A program made the position numbers and the translations under genes. The notes under the pieces were generated by a model. That model was not told the DNA's origin. It ran no database searches and saw only the letters and a list, made by a program, of their open reading frames with translations. This document shows positions 7,468 through 15,838 of a stretch of 64,000 nt of DNA, piece by piece. The DNA lies in assembly GCA_900538575.1 (NCBI GenBank), contig UPZA01000002.1:196817-260816 (forward strand). The letters are read 5' to 3'. Origin of the DNA: an uncultured Ruminococcus sp. GTDB lineage: Bacteria > Bacillota > Clostridia > Oscillospirales > Ruminococcaceae. Numbering within the stretch: the first letter of the stretch is position 1; each line of letters starts with the position of its first letter.

Positions 7468-8628
7468 TCAAACCCTCACATAGTCTGTAAATACAGGCTG
7501 AAGTCCCTTATCAAGCAATGCCTTTCTGACCTCTTCAACACTTCTGGGATCCGATATTTCAAACTGCTCGTCGCCCTTTTGTTCATTATCTCCGTGTCCG
7601 CCTATTCCGACCTTCACTCCCGCAGATATTTTTGTAGCCGCCAATCCTGCCACATTATCTCTAAATCCCGCTCTCTCCCGTGTTGAAATAGTAATACCGG
7701 CATATGGCATAAAAATTCTGTAGGCCAGCATAACCTGCAATAGCTGAGTTTCATGAACATCGTTTGGATTATTGTCCGCATTGTTTATATACGGCCTCAG
7801 TCGAGGCAGAGAGTACGATATTTCCGCCCACGGATACTTTTTCTGAATAAAGAAAGCGTGGAGTCCCGCAGCATAAGCGTCCTTTCTGAAATCGCTCAGT
7901 CCAAGAAGAGAGCCGAAAGCCACGCCTCTCATTCCTCCCATCAGCGCACGCTCCTGCGAATTGAAACGGTAAGGAAAAACTCTCTTAGGTCCCCTGAGAT
8001 GAACCTCCTCGTACTTTACGGTGTTATAGGTTTCCTGATAAACGCTGACAAAATCCGCGCCCGCCTTTCTGAGCACAGCATATTCATCGGAATTCATAGG
8101 ATATACCTCGACCCCGATAGTAGAAAAATATTTTTTTGCAAGACTTACCGCTTCCGCGATATATTCCACCGGAGAAGCAGATTTTGATTCACCGGTAAGC
8201 AGAAGTATTTCTCTTAAACCGGTTTCAGAAATAGTTTTGTATTCTGACTCTATCTCGTCAATTGAAAGCTTTCCCCTCCGGATTTTATTAGAGCAGTTGA
8301 ACCCGCAGTAAACGCAGTAATTTTCACAGTAATTTGCAATATAAAGCGGAGTAAACATACAAACTGTATTTCCAAAATGCTTTGCCGTTTCAATTTTAGC
8401 GCGCCGCGCCATTTTCTCCAGCAGCGGCTCGGCGGACGGAGAAAGCAGTACGGCCAGATCCTCCGCGCCGAGCGTTTCCTTATTCAAAACGTTTTTTACA
8501 TCTATAGCGTTGTATCTGCGATAGTCATACTCGTCCGTCATTTTCAGAACCTTATTCATAATGGAGTGATCTGATTTTTCCATTCCCTCCATATATTCCA
8601 TATGATCTGTATCCCGAATTTTTATCAT
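7468..8628 (-). CDS. thiH: 2-iminoacetate synthase ThiH
   Basis: Radical SAM enzyme that cleaves tyrosine to p-cresol and dehydroglycine, the glycine imine used for the thiamine thiazole. It is the anaerobic alternative to glycine oxidase ThiO. The 386-residue protein carries the [4Fe-4S] motif in NYCENYCVYCGFNCSNKIRR near 110 (Cys-x3-Cys-x2-Cys). Also present are the radical SAM glycine-rich region REILLLTGES and the C-terminal ThiH region GITISTRERAGFRDNVAGLA. It lies between thiG (4 bp upstream) and tenI. Its presence fits an obligate anaerobe. Confidence 0.96.
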   Translation of the reverse strand: MIKIRDTDHMEYMEGMEKSDHSIMNKVLKMTDEYDYRRYNAIDVKNVLNKETLGAEDLAVLLSPSAEPLLEKMARRAKIETAKHFGNTVCMFTPLYIANYCENYCVYCGFNCSNKIRRGKLSIDEIESEYKTISETGLREILLLTGESKSASPVEYIAEAVSLAKKYFSTIGVEVYPMNSDEYAVLRKAGADFVSVYQETYNTVKYEEVHLRGPKRVFPYRFNSQERALMGGMRGVAFGSLLGLSDFRKDAYAAGLHAFFIQKKYPWAEISYSLPRLRPYINNADNNPNDVHETQLLQVMLAYRIFMPYAGITISTRERAGFRDNVAGLAATKISAGVKVGIGGHGDNEQKGDEQFEISDPRSVEEVRKALLDKGLQPVFTDYVRV

Positions 8629-8632
8629 ATCT

Positions 8633-9403
8633 TCAATCCTCCAGAAAACCGGTCAGCGGACTTGACGCCTCGGCTTTATTATCCAGTACCCGTCCCGGTC
8701 CCGCAAGGTATGCGGCCCTTCCTGCCTCTATAGCGGCTTTAAACGCAGACGCCATCAGAGCTACGTTTCCGGCCGTCGCTATTGCAGTATTCGCCATAAC
8801 AGCGGCACAGCCCATTTCCATTGCTTCGCATGCCTGAGAAGGTCTGCCGATTCCCGCGTCAACTATAATCGGAAGATTTATTTCATTTATCAGTATTTTT
8901 ATAAAATCTTTGGTCGCAAGTCCCTTATTGCTTCCTATCGGAGAAGCAAGCGGCATTACGGCGGCAGCTCCGGCTTCCGCCAGGGCTCTTGCCGCGTTAA
9001 GATCAGGGTACATATAGGGCATAACGATAAATCCTTCCTTTGCCAGCATTTCAGTAGCCCTGACAGTTTCAAAGTTATCCGGCAGAAGATATTTCGTATC
9101 CCTTATTACCTCAACCTTTACAAAATCGCCGCAGCCCAGTTCCCTGGCAAGACGCGCTATCTTAAGCGCTTCCTCAGCTGTTCTGGCTCCGCTGGTATTG
9201 GGAAGCAGGGTTATACCCTCGGGGATATAATCAACAATACTGTCGCTGCTTCCCGCGTCAGCGCGCCTAACCGCAATAGTTGCCATTTCAACTCCGGCAT
9301 TTTCAATAACCGACTTAGTCATATCCATAGAAAACTTGCCCGAACCAAGAATAAAACGCGAATTAAATTCATGTCCGCCTATAATAAGCTTATCATTATT
9401 CAT
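8633..9403 (-). CDS. thiG: Thiazole synthase ThiG
   Basis: ThiG condenses 1-deoxy-D-xylulose 5-phosphate, dehydroglycine and the ThiS thiocarboxylate into the thiazole phosphate ring. The 256-residue TIM barrel has the family N-terminus (GHEFNSRFILGSGKF). It also has the ATIAVRRADAG strand with the imine-forming region and VKVEVIRDTKYLLPDN. The phosphate-binding C-terminus is PIIVDAGIGRPSQACEAMEMG. It sits in order between thiF (19 bp upstream) and thiH, with AAGGAGAAA before the ATG. The full set of sulfur carrier, adenylase and imine source around it supports a working pathway. Confidence 0.97.
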   Translation of the reverse strand: MNNDKLIIGGHEFNSRFILGSGKFSMDMTKSVIENAGVEMATIAVRRADAGSSDSIVDYIPEGITLLPNTSGARTAEEALKIARLARELGCGDFVKVEVIRDTKYLLPDNFETVRATEMLAKEGFIVMPYMYPDLNAARALAEAGAAAVMPLASPIGSNKGLATKDFIKILINEINLPIIVDAGIGRPSQACEAMEMGCAAVMANTAIATAGNVALMASAFKAAIEAGRAAYLAGPGRVLDNKAEASSPLTGFLED

Positions 9404-9422
9404 ATCAATTTCTCCTTATATT

Positions 9423-10226
9423 TCACGGCTCTTCAATTCCCATAATGAGCCTTAATATCATATTTGCCTGATGTCCCGCGCAGACCGATACCCTCGGAGC
9501 CATAAGTCCGTTACCGGGCCGAGCCTCGCTTTCGCTGTCCCCGCATATATAAAGATTCCGCAATGCCTTAACGGTTTCAATTCTATTTGAGCTTTCAAAT
9601 CCAGCCATTCCTGATCCGCAGACAAGCTTTTTGTCAGGCAATTCAGTCAGAACTGTTTCTGCAAGCATAGCTTTTGCCTCAGGATTATCAAAGGCTTCGC
9701 ATATATAATCGCAGTCGTTTAATAGCTCCGCCAAATTTTCACGAGTTATTCTTGCATTTACGCCCTCGGCCTGAATAAACGGGTTTATTTCTCTAATCTG
9801 CTCATAAAGAGCGTCCGTTTTGAACATTCCCAGATGCCTTACATAATAATTTTGCCTGTTTAGGTTACTTGGCTCAACCACGTCAAAATCAATAAGCCTT
9901 AAAAATCCGATGCCCGTCCTTGCAAGCATTACCGCTATATTAGAGCCGAGTCCTCCGAGTCCGCATACCGCAACCCTTGCTTTCTTTACTCTTTCATGAA
10001 CCTCCGGTGTATGCCTTGCCGCCATCATGCTTTCAAGCTCTTCATGCGGCGGCATAACGCCTTTTTTTATTATACCGATCGTATCGCCGTCATGAATAAC
10101 CATATCGTCATTTGTCTGAAATCCGTTTAAAATAGCAATGCAGTCAGGTGAAAATCTTACGTCCCTCAGCTCAAACAAGGTTTTTAAATCCGTGTATTCC
10201 GGCCTTCCGTTTAAAATAATCCTCAT
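9423..10226 (-). CDS. thiF: ThiS adenylyltransferase ThiF with N-terminal ThiS-like domain
   Basis: E1-like enzyme that adenylates the C-terminal glycine of ThiS before sulfur transfer. The 267-residue product has two parts. Residues 1-56 resemble a beta-grasp ThiS-like domain (MRIILNGRPEYTDLKTLFEL, then VIHDGDTIGIIKKG) without a Gly-Gly end. Residues 80-267 are the ThiF core, with the nucleotide loop VAVCGLGGLGSNIAV near 85, the adenylation region IDFDVVEPSNLNRQNY and a late CAGHQANMILRL. The longer frame starts at a TTG inside thiS; the ATG at 10226 lies one base after the thiS stop, with GGAGG inside the last thiS codons. Its own fused ubiquitin-like domain may guide the ThiS contact. Confidence 0.93.
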   Translation of the reverse strand: MRIILNGRPEYTDLKTLFELRDVRFSPDCIAILNGFQTNDDMVIHDGDTIGIIKKGVMPPHEELESMMAARHTPEVHERVKKARVAVCGLGGLGSNIAVMLARTGIGFLRLIDFDVVEPSNLNRQNYYVRHLGMFKTDALYEQIREINPFIQAEGVNARITRENLAELLNDCDYICEAFDNPEAKAMLAETVLTELPDKKLVCGSGMAGFESSNRIETVKALRNLYICGDSESEARPGNGLMAPRVSVCAGHQANMILRLIMGIEEP

Positions 10227-10227
10227 A

Positions 10228-10422
10228 TCAGCCGCCTCCGACAAAGCTTACAACCTCAAGACTGTCTTCATCGCATATTATCGTATTGCCGTATTCTGCC
10301 TTAGGCACTATATTTCCGTTTTTCATAACGGCTATTTTTTTTATATCAAAACCTCTTTCCTCCATCAAAAGGTCCAATGCCACAGGCTTTTCAATCGATG
10401 TTTCCTTTCCGTTTATCTTCAT
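10228..10422 (-). CDS. thiS: Sulfur carrier protein ThiS
   Basis: Beta-grasp ubiquitin-like protein of 64 residues whose C-terminal glycine is adenylated by ThiF and converted to a thiocarboxylate, the sulfur donor for the thiazole. It begins MKINGKETSIEKPVALDLLM and ends VVSFVGGG, one glycine more than the usual Gly-Gly end. The ATG at 10422 follows AAGGAGG by 6 nt; the longer frame has a poorly supported extension. First gene of the thi operon. The last codons double as the Shine-Dalgarno for thiF, so the two genes are translationally coupled. Confidence 0.94.
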   Translation of the reverse strand: MKINGKETSIEKPVALDLLMEERGFDIKKIAVMKNGNIVPKAEYGNTIICDEDSLEVVSFVGGG

Positions 10423-10457
10423 TTTTTCCTCCTTATAATAACTTTTTTTGAAAAAAT

Positions 10458-10495
10458 GCAAAAAAAGGGCTGCACCCGCGGTGGTGCACCCCTTT
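10458..10495 (-). terminator. Terminator-like hairpin in the thi operon leader
   Basis: On the minus strand AAAGGG-G-TGCACC pairs with GGTGCA-G-CCCTTT around a 6-nt loop, followed by a run of seven T. It sits between the thi promoter and thiS, so transcripts must read through it: a probable attenuator. I find no TPP-riboswitch signatures (no CTGAGA, no CTGAT, no GGTAATACC-like segment) in the roughly 100-nt leader. Confidence 0.75.
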
Positions 10496-10531
10496 CGTTC
10501 CGAAGATAAATTCTATAAAATTTACGATGTT

Positions 10532-10560
10532 ATTATACTACATTATTTTATGTTTGTCAA
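10532..10560 (-). promoter_or_regulatory. Sigma-A promoter of the thi operon
   Basis: Minus strand TTGACA, 17 bp, TATAAT. A perfect consensus, about 110 nt upstream of thiS. Confidence 0.9.
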
Positions 10561-10639
10561 CTGTTTAATTCAGGAAATGAAAATTCCGGCACAATATATT
10601 TGATTCAACTCACATCTACAAGTAAAAAAATATAAATTA

Positions 10640-10668
10640 TTGCATTTACCTCCGTGTTATGATATAAT
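10640..10668 (+). promoter_or_regulatory. Sigma-A promoter of the ABC-F gene
   Basis: TTGCAT, 17 bp, TATAAT, about 35 bp before the start codon; divergent from the thi promoter. Confidence 0.8.
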
Positions 10669-10702
10669 TTAGACGATTGTTATATGAACGGAGATCTTGA
10701 AA

Positions 10703-12637
10703 ATGCTTGTAAACTTAATAAATATAAATAAATTCTATAACGGAAAACAGATACTTAAAAACATAAATCTCTGTATTGACGAAAGAGACAGAATCGGACT
10801 CATAGGTATAAACGGCTGTGGAAAGACAACACTGCTGCGTATTCTGACCGGTAAAGAATTACCCGACAGGTCTACCGAAAAGGACGGTATCGTATCCATG
10901 GCTTCCAAGACCTCTATAGGTTATCTGGAGCAGATGTCAGGTCTTGACGGGAAAAGCGCCGTCATAGAGGAAATGAAAGACGTATTCAGCCATCTGGACT
11001 CCGTGCTTGAGCGCATGAAGCAGCTTGAGCTTCAAATGAAAAACGATGAGTTTATTTCCGAGGACGTTTCAGAGGAGTATTCAAAGCTTGCGGCATATTA
11101 TGAGGCTAACGACGGTTATACCTCAGAGGTTAAAATCAAAACCGTTCTCAACGGAATGGGATTTTCAGAAAGCGATTACAACCGTGAAATAAGCAGTTTC
11201 AGCGGCGGAGAAAAAACTCGTCTTGCAATTGCCAAGCTTCTTCTCGAAGAACCAAATCTTCTTATTCTGGACGAGCCAACTAACCATCTTGATTTCAAGA
11301 CTATCCTATGGCTTGAGGACTATCTGAAGGATTACAAAGGAGCCTTGCTCATAGTTTCACATGACAGATATTTTCTCGATAGAATTGTAACGTCTGTTTG
11401 CGAAATAGAAACGGGTATTCTTGCTCGTTATAAGGGAAATTATACAGCCTTTACCCGTCAGAAGAAGGAAAACGTCGCCAGACAAATGAAGGAATATGAA
11501 GCTCAGCAGAAGGAAATAGCCAAAATGGAGGACTTCATAGCAAAAAACAAAGTCAGGGCTTCTACGGCCAACAGCGCTAAAAGCAGAGAAAAAGCGCTTG
11601 AACGTATGGAGCTTATAGAAAAACCTATTTTTGCCGCAAACAACGCAAAAATACGCTTTGAATATGCCGTTACTCCGCCTTTTGATATTCTAAGCGTAAA
11701 AGACGTAGATATTACTGTCGGTAACGGAGCTGATAAAAAGACTCTGGCCGAGCATATCAGCTTTGAGATCAAGCGGGGAGAAAAGCTGGGAATAATCGGC
11801 GATAATGGAATAGGTAAATCTACATTCCTGAAGATAATACAGGGCATGCTTTCCCATTCCGGCAGAATAAGATGGGCGTCAAATGTCAGAATTTCATATT
11901 TTGAACAGGAAAGCGCCAATCTTGATCCTTATAATACGGTCATGGACGAACTTCACAGACACTATCCCATACTTACAGACCTTGATATACGTTCCTTGCT
12001 GGGAAGGGTAGGTATAACGGGAGAAAACGTATTCAAGGAAACCGGAGTTATCAGCGGAGGCGAGAGAGCCAAGGTATGCTTTGCTTTGATGACGCTTGAA
12101 AAAGGAAACGTTTTAATTCTCGACGAGCCGACCAATCATCTTGATCTTGACGCCAAGGAAGCGATTGAACATGCCCTTGACGAATTTGACGGAACAGTCA
12201 TCTTCGTATCGCATGACAGATACCTTTTAAATAAAATTGCCGGAAAAATCCTTGAAATAAAAAGCGGAGGCGCCGAATTATTTAACGGAGGTTTTGATTA
12301 TTATCTTGATATATCAAATAAACGCCGTTTGGCTAAGCAGCAGCTATCGGACGAAGAAAAATCACGAAAAGCGGCAGAGCTTGCCGCTGAAAAAAATATC
12401 AAAGCATATAAATCCAAGGAACAGCGAAGTATAGAGGCAAAGAAAAGAAACAGAATAAAGGAGCTTGAGGAGAGCATAGAAAATATTCAAAAAGAGCTTG
12501 ACGCTTTGCAAGCTGAAATAACCTTTGAGGAGGTATATTCAGACTTTGAGCTTATGAGTAGCAAATGCAGTATGATTGACGAGCTGAAAAAAAAGGCTGA
12601 CGAAATGTTCGATGAAATTGTGGAGCTAAGCGAATGA
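10703..12637 (+). CDS. ABC-F family ATPase
   Basis: Soluble twin-ATPase of 644 residues with no membrane segment. ABC-F proteins act on the ribosome, most as translation factors and some as antibiotic-protection proteins. First domain: Walker A GINGCGKTT near 38, signature SGGEKTRLAIAKLL, Walker B LLILDEPTNHLD. Second domain: GDNGIGKSTF near 368, SGGERAKVCFALM, VLILDEPTNHLDL. Between them is the inter-domain helical linker (about 235-325) that reaches the peptidyl-transferase centre, here without a long antibiotic-resistance-type extension. A C-terminal coiled coil (about 555-640) is rich in Lys and Glu. The ATG at 10703 follows GGAG; a TTG two codons earlier is rejected. Closest type seems YdiF/Uup-like; no resistance role is implied. 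Confidence 0.9.
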   Translation: MLVNLININKFYNGKQILKNINLCIDERDRIGLIGINGCGKTTLLRILTGKELPDRSTEKDGIVSMASKTSIGYLEQMSGLDGKSAVIEEMKDVFSHLDSVLERMKQLELQMKNDEFISEDVSEEYSKLAAYYEANDGYTSEVKIKTVLNGMGFSESDYNREISSFSGGEKTRLAIAKLLLEEPNLLILDEPTNHLDFKTILWLEDYLKDYKGALLIVSHDRYFLDRIVTSVCEIETGILARYKGNYTAFTRQKKENVARQMKEYEAQQKEIAKMEDFIAKNKVRASTANSAKSREKALERMELIEKPIFAANNAKIRFEYAVTPPFDILSVKDVDITVGNGADKKTLAEHISFEIKRGEKLGIIGDNGIGKSTFLKIIQGMLSHSGRIRWASNVRISYFEQESANLDPYNTVMDELHRHYPILTDLDIRSLLGRVGITGENVFKETGVISGGERAKVCFALMTLEKGNVLILDEPTNHLDLDAKEAIEHALDEFDGTVIFVSHDRYLLNKIAGKILEIKSGGAELFNGGFDYYLDISNKRRLAKQQLSDEEKSRKAAELAAEKNIKAYKSKEQRSIEAKKRNRIKELEESIENIQKELDALQAEITFEEVYSDFELMSSKCSMIDELKKKADEMFDEIVELSE

Positions 12638-12750
12638 TACTAATCGGTCTTTAATTCAGAAACCACTCCCTTCAAAGCATAAAAAGTCGGGAGAAAACAT
12701 TTTTTTAATGCTATAATACAGTCACAGTCAAGGATAAGGATGGTGCTGAC

Positions 12751-13593
12751 ATGACAAGCTGGTCAGAGGGAATTCAAAGCGCTATTAGCTATATTGAAGA
12801 TAATATCACTGAAAGATTAGCAATAAGCGATATAGCGGCAAAAGCGTATGTATCAGAATATCACTTTCAAAGAATCTTCCGTATTCTGTGCGGTTTTACC
12901 GTGGGTGAATATATAAGAAACCGTCGGCTTACCATAGCGGCTCAGGAGCTTTCCTCAACGGACTCTAAAGTTATTGACATCGCTTTAAAATACGGCTATG
13001 ACTCTCCCGACAGCTTTGCCAGAGCGTTTGTCAGGTTTCACGGCGTATCCCCCTCGGCTGCAAAGGAAAAAGGAGCAAAACTTAACTCGTTCGCTCCTTT
13101 AAGAATTAAATTAACATTGGAGGGCGGTTCTATGATAGAATACAGAATTGTTGAAAAGGCGGCTTTTACAATTATGGGTAAAGCCAAAAGGTTCAGTTTT
13201 GAAAACAGCTACAAAGAAATACCTAAGTACTGGGACGAACACATGAAAAGCGGCGAAAATAATATAGTATGCGGAATGTACGGAATTTGCTTTGACGGCG
13301 ACAAGGAAGGCTTCGAATATCTTATAGCCGATAACTATATTCCTTGGAATGAAGTACCGGACGGTTATGTAACAAGAACTATCCCGCAAGGTACTTGGGC
13401 GGTATTTCCATGCAGAGGCGAGCTTCCTGACGCGCTTCAGAAAGTAAATACAAAAATCTGGAACGAATGGCTGCCAAACTGTAAAAATTATAAGCTTGCA
13501 GGAAATTACAATATTGAAATGTATACTCCCCCCTGTGAGAATCCCAAAGATACTTACAGCGAAATTTGGGTGCCTGTGGAAAAAATAAAATAA
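12751..13593 (+). CDS. AraC-family regulator with GyrI-like effector domain
   Basis: Transcription factor of 280 residues in the Rob-like layout: an N-terminal AraC double helix-turn-helix and a C-terminal GyrI/AraC_E_bind domain that in relatives binds small hydrophobic ligands. The DNA-binding half (about 5-100) shows LAISDIAAKAYVSEYHFQRI and the second helix region YGYDSPDSFARAFVRFHGVS. The effector half starts near 127 (IEYRIVEKAAFTIMG) and ends CENPKDTYSEIWVPVEKIK. The ATG follows AAGGAT at a usable distance; a TATAAT lies 35 bp upstream without a clear -35 box. No adjacent efflux gene indicates the target. Confidence 0.88.
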   Translation: MTSWSEGIQSAISYIEDNITERLAISDIAAKAYVSEYHFQRIFRILCGFTVGEYIRNRRLTIAAQELSSTDSKVIDIALKYGYDSPDSFARAFVRFHGVSPSAAKEKGAKLNSFAPLRIKLTLEGGSMIEYRIVEKAAFTIMGKAKRFSFENSYKEIPKYWDEHMKSGENNIVCGMYGICFDGDKEGFEYLIADNYIPWNEVPDGYVTRTIPQGTWAVFPCRGELPDALQKVNTKIWNEWLPNCKNYKLAGNYNIEMYTPPCENPKDTYSEIWVPVEKIK

Positions 13594-13626
13594 AAAAAGG
13601 AATCGGTTAAACCGATTCCTTTTTTG
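13592..13626. terminator. Bidirectional terminator
   Basis: GGAATCGGTT and AACCGATTCC form a near-perfect hairpin flanked by A-run and T-run. It serves the AraC-type gene (plus) and the ECF-type membrane gene (minus), which converge here. Confidence 0.85.
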
Positions 13627-13627
13627 T

Positions 13628-14137
13628 CTACTTAAATCCAAGTCTTATAGGAGTTTTATCGAGCATAAAGGCAGCAACGCAAAACAGCGCGCCTGACGCC
13701 GCCCCCTGTATAATATTTGCCGGTACCGTATTAAAAAACTGTGCGGCAGGATTTCCATATAATATAACTGCTGCGGCATAATACCCTACAACGGTAACTA
13801 TGCATGATACGGCAGACGCTGTTACCGTCTTAAAACAAAGCATTTTTTCGTGCTTACCCAATACATAAAAGCATAAAGCATTAAGCGATTTTATTACAAG
13901 CGTAGGTATAATATAAATTGGATAACCTGAAATCAGGTCCGCCATAGCGCCGCCTATTCCCGCCGCCGCTACACCGTAAGGCAAAGGAAGAATACAGGCC
14001 GCTATATAAATTATACTGTCGCCTATGTGGATATATCCGTTAGCAGCCGGAATATGTAGAATAAAAGCAGTAGTAACACATATCATAGCGGCAAATAAAC
14101 CGGTAAAAACTAATTTTCCTAATTTTTTGCTGTTCAT
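13628..14137 (-). CDS. ECF transporter substrate-binding (S) component, probably for vitamin B6
   Basis: Integral membrane protein of 169 residues with about five hydrophobic segments, in the family of energy-coupling-factor S components (PF07155-like). Features include LVFTGLFAAMICVTTAF at the N-terminus, GYIHIGDSIIYIAACILPLP near 34 and the glycine-rich AAAGIGGAMADLISGYPIY. It would bind a vitamin and dock onto a shared EcfAAT module, which is not in this window. The gene lies 21 bp after a pyridoxal-kinase gene in the same direction, so pyridoxine or a related B6 vitamer is the likely substrate. The substrate is inferred from context only. Confidence 0.75.
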   Translation of the reverse strand: MNSKKLGKLVFTGLFAAMICVTTAFILHIPAANGYIHIGDSIIYIAACILPLPYGVAAAGIGGAMADLISGYPIYIIPTLVIKSLNALCFYVLGKHEKMLCFKTVTASAVSCIVTVVGYYAAAVILYGNPAAQFFNTVPANIIQGAASGALFCVAAFMLDKTPIRLGFK

Positions 14138-14158
14138 ATTTAAAAGCTCTCCTAAAAA

Positions 14159-14989
14159 TCATCTGAAATAACTGCTTAAATAGTGAAGAATAGGTTCAAA
14201 AACCACGCCCTCCTGTAAAGGAGCGCCTGCCGTTACCGTATACTCTATTGATTTGGAAATAAAATCCCCCGCAATTTGCACTGCTTCGGCAAGAGGTTTT
14301 CCTTTAAGCAAAAAAGCCGTAACCACCGACGCAAAAATATCTCCGGTACCGGAATATATCCTTGATTCCCTATGAACATAATCAAAATAGAATTCGTTTG
14401 AATCATAGGTCATATTAACGATATTTTCAGCTCTTGCAATTCCGGTCAGAACTATGCGGCCGACGCCCATATCCTCAAGACGATACGCCAGCTCCTTTGC
14501 AAAGCTGTCCGAAATTTCTTCTCCCGAATATTCGGCTCCTGTGAGAAAGCATGCCTCCGTAATATTAGGAGTTATCAAGTCTGCACAGGCGGCAAGCTTC
14601 TTCATCCGACGGTGCATTTCACTTGTATAGGTTGAATACAGCCTGCCACCGTCCCCCATAACCGGATCAATTATAACATTTATATCCGGATTTTTTTTCT
14701 TTCGGTTTAAAATAAATTCCTCAACAATTCTTATCTGATCGGACGAGCCTAAGAATCCGCTATATATCCCATCAAATTCAAGCTTATCCCAATCCCGAAG
14801 ATAAGGCGTCATAGACGACGTCATATCCTTGAAATAAAATGACGGAAAGCCGGTATGCTTTGACAATACAGCCGTCGGAACAGGACAGGCCTGTACTCCT
14901 GCAGCCGGCAGAACCGCCAGAGCCGTGGTAAGAGAGCACCTTCCGAATCCCGATATATCGTTTATGCAAGCTGCTCTGGGTATTCTCAT
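14159..14989 (-). CDS. pdxK: Pyridoxal/pyridoxamine kinase
   Basis: Ribokinase-superfamily kinase of 276 residues that phosphorylates B6 vitamers. It begins MRIPRAACINDISGFGRCSL, followed by TTALAVLPAAGVQACPVPTA, the PdxY-type N-terminus. Also present are GFLGSSDQI, the kinase core INVIIDPVMGDGGRLYS near 125, DLITPNITEACFLTG and the anion-hole motif SGTGDIFASVV near 224. The longer open frame adds 29 residues with no support; the ATG at 14989 follows GGAGGAG at 8 nt. It overlaps the rsmI stop by four bases (ATGA) and precedes the ECF S-component. Together they suggest B6 salvage. Confidence 0.88.
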   Translation of the reverse strand: MRIPRAACINDISGFGRCSLTTALAVLPAAGVQACPVPTAVLSKHTGFPSFYFKDMTSSMTPYLRDWDKLEFDGIYSGFLGSSDQIRIVEEFILNRKKKNPDINVIIDPVMGDGGRLYSTYTSEMHRRMKKLAACADLITPNITEACFLTGAEYSGEEISDSFAKELAYRLEDMGVGRIVLTGIARAENIVNMTYDSNEFYFDYVHRESRIYSGTGDIFASVVTAFLLKGKPLAEAVQIAGDFISKSIEYTVTAGAPLQEGVVFEPILHYLSSYFR

Positions 14990-15837
14990 ATTTTTTTCTC
15001 CTCCGGCTGATGATTGACAATAAACGAATAAATGCCGCTTCTTGAAAAGCCCGTTTCCTTGGCGGCCTTCCTGCATGCCTCCGAAAGCTTCATACCGTCG
15101 TCGGCATATTCAGAGGCGAGAGCAGACGCTGTTTCCAAGGTATAGCCGTCAGAAATATCCCTGCGTTCAGCCCCCTCCAATACAAGCACATATTCACCCT
15201 TCGGGCTATTATTTTCATAATATAAGATCGCCTCTGAGACCGTCATTCTCAAAACTTCCTCATATACCTTTGTCAGTTCACGGCATAACGAAATTCTTCG
15301 GTCCCCAAAATACTTTAAAAAGTCATTCAAAGTATTAATCAGCTTATGGGGAGCTTCATAAAAAATAAGCGTGCGGGTTTCGTCCTTTAAACTAAGAAGA
15401 TGATCGCTGCGCTGTTTTTTATTTACCGATAGAAATCCTTCAAATGCAAATCTTGAAGTATTCAGACCGGACACCGCAAGAGCAGAAACAACTGCGCTCG
15501 GTCCGGGTACCACTTTAACATTAATTCCACTTTCAGCGCAAAGCCTTACCAGTTCCTCTCCGGGATCGGAAATACACGGCATACCGGCGTCTGTAACCAC
15601 AGCGGCGTTTTCTCCGCCTTTAATCCGTGATATAATATTCTCAGCGCAATTTAAGGTACTATGTCCATGATAGCTTATAAGCTGCTTTTTTATATCGTAT
15701 CTGTTGAGAAGTTTAAGCGTTACTCTCGTATCCTCAGCCGCTATAAAATCCACATCTTCAAGGGTTTTAAGCTGCCTTAAAGTAATATCATCCATATTTC
15801 CAATCGGCGTGCCCACAACGTAAAGCGTACCGGTCAT
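14986..15837 (-). CDS. rsmI: 16S rRNA (cytidine-1402-2'-O)-methyltransferase
   Basis: RsmI methylates the 2'-OH of C1402 in the ribosomal P site. The 283-residue protein has the tetrapyrrole-methylase fold with all family motifs: LYVVGTPIGNMDDITLRQ at the start, FIAAEDTRVTLKLLN near 33, VVTDAGMPCISDPGEELV near 76 and VVPGPSAVVSALAVSGL. A small C-terminal helical domain follows (ADDGMKLSEACRKAAKETGF). The ATG at 15837 comes two bases after the upstream stop; the longer frame runs back into that gene. It is third in a run of RNA methylase, rsmI, pdxK and S-component genes. Confidence 0.95.
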   Translation of the reverse strand: MTGTLYVVGTPIGNMDDITLRQLKTLEDVDFIAAEDTRVTLKLLNRYDIKKQLISYHGHSTLNCAENIISRIKGGENAAVVTDAGMPCISDPGEELVRLCAESGINVKVVPGPSAVVSALAVSGLNTSRFAFEGFLSVNKKQRSDHLLSLKDETRTLIFYEAPHKLINTLNDFLKYFGDRRISLCRELTKVYEEVLRMTVSEAILYYENNSPKGEYVLVLEGAERRDISDGYTLETASALASEYADDGMKLSEACRKAAKETGFSRSGIYSFIVNHQPEEKKI

Positions 15838-15838
15838 T

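Noticed and set aside
10458..10495. T-box antiterminator in the thi leader (ACCGCGG match)
   Set aside because: The match is part of the terminator stem; there is no room for a specifier stem-loop and thiamine genes are not amino-acid genes.
10430..10530. TPP riboswitch before the thi operon
   Set aside because: Conserved aptamer segments are absent and the leader is too short; only a terminator hairpin is visible.
10703..12637. Antibiotic-resistance ABC-F protein
   Set aside because: The inter-domain linker lacks a long resistance-type extension and the context is housekeeping; a general translation factor is more likely.
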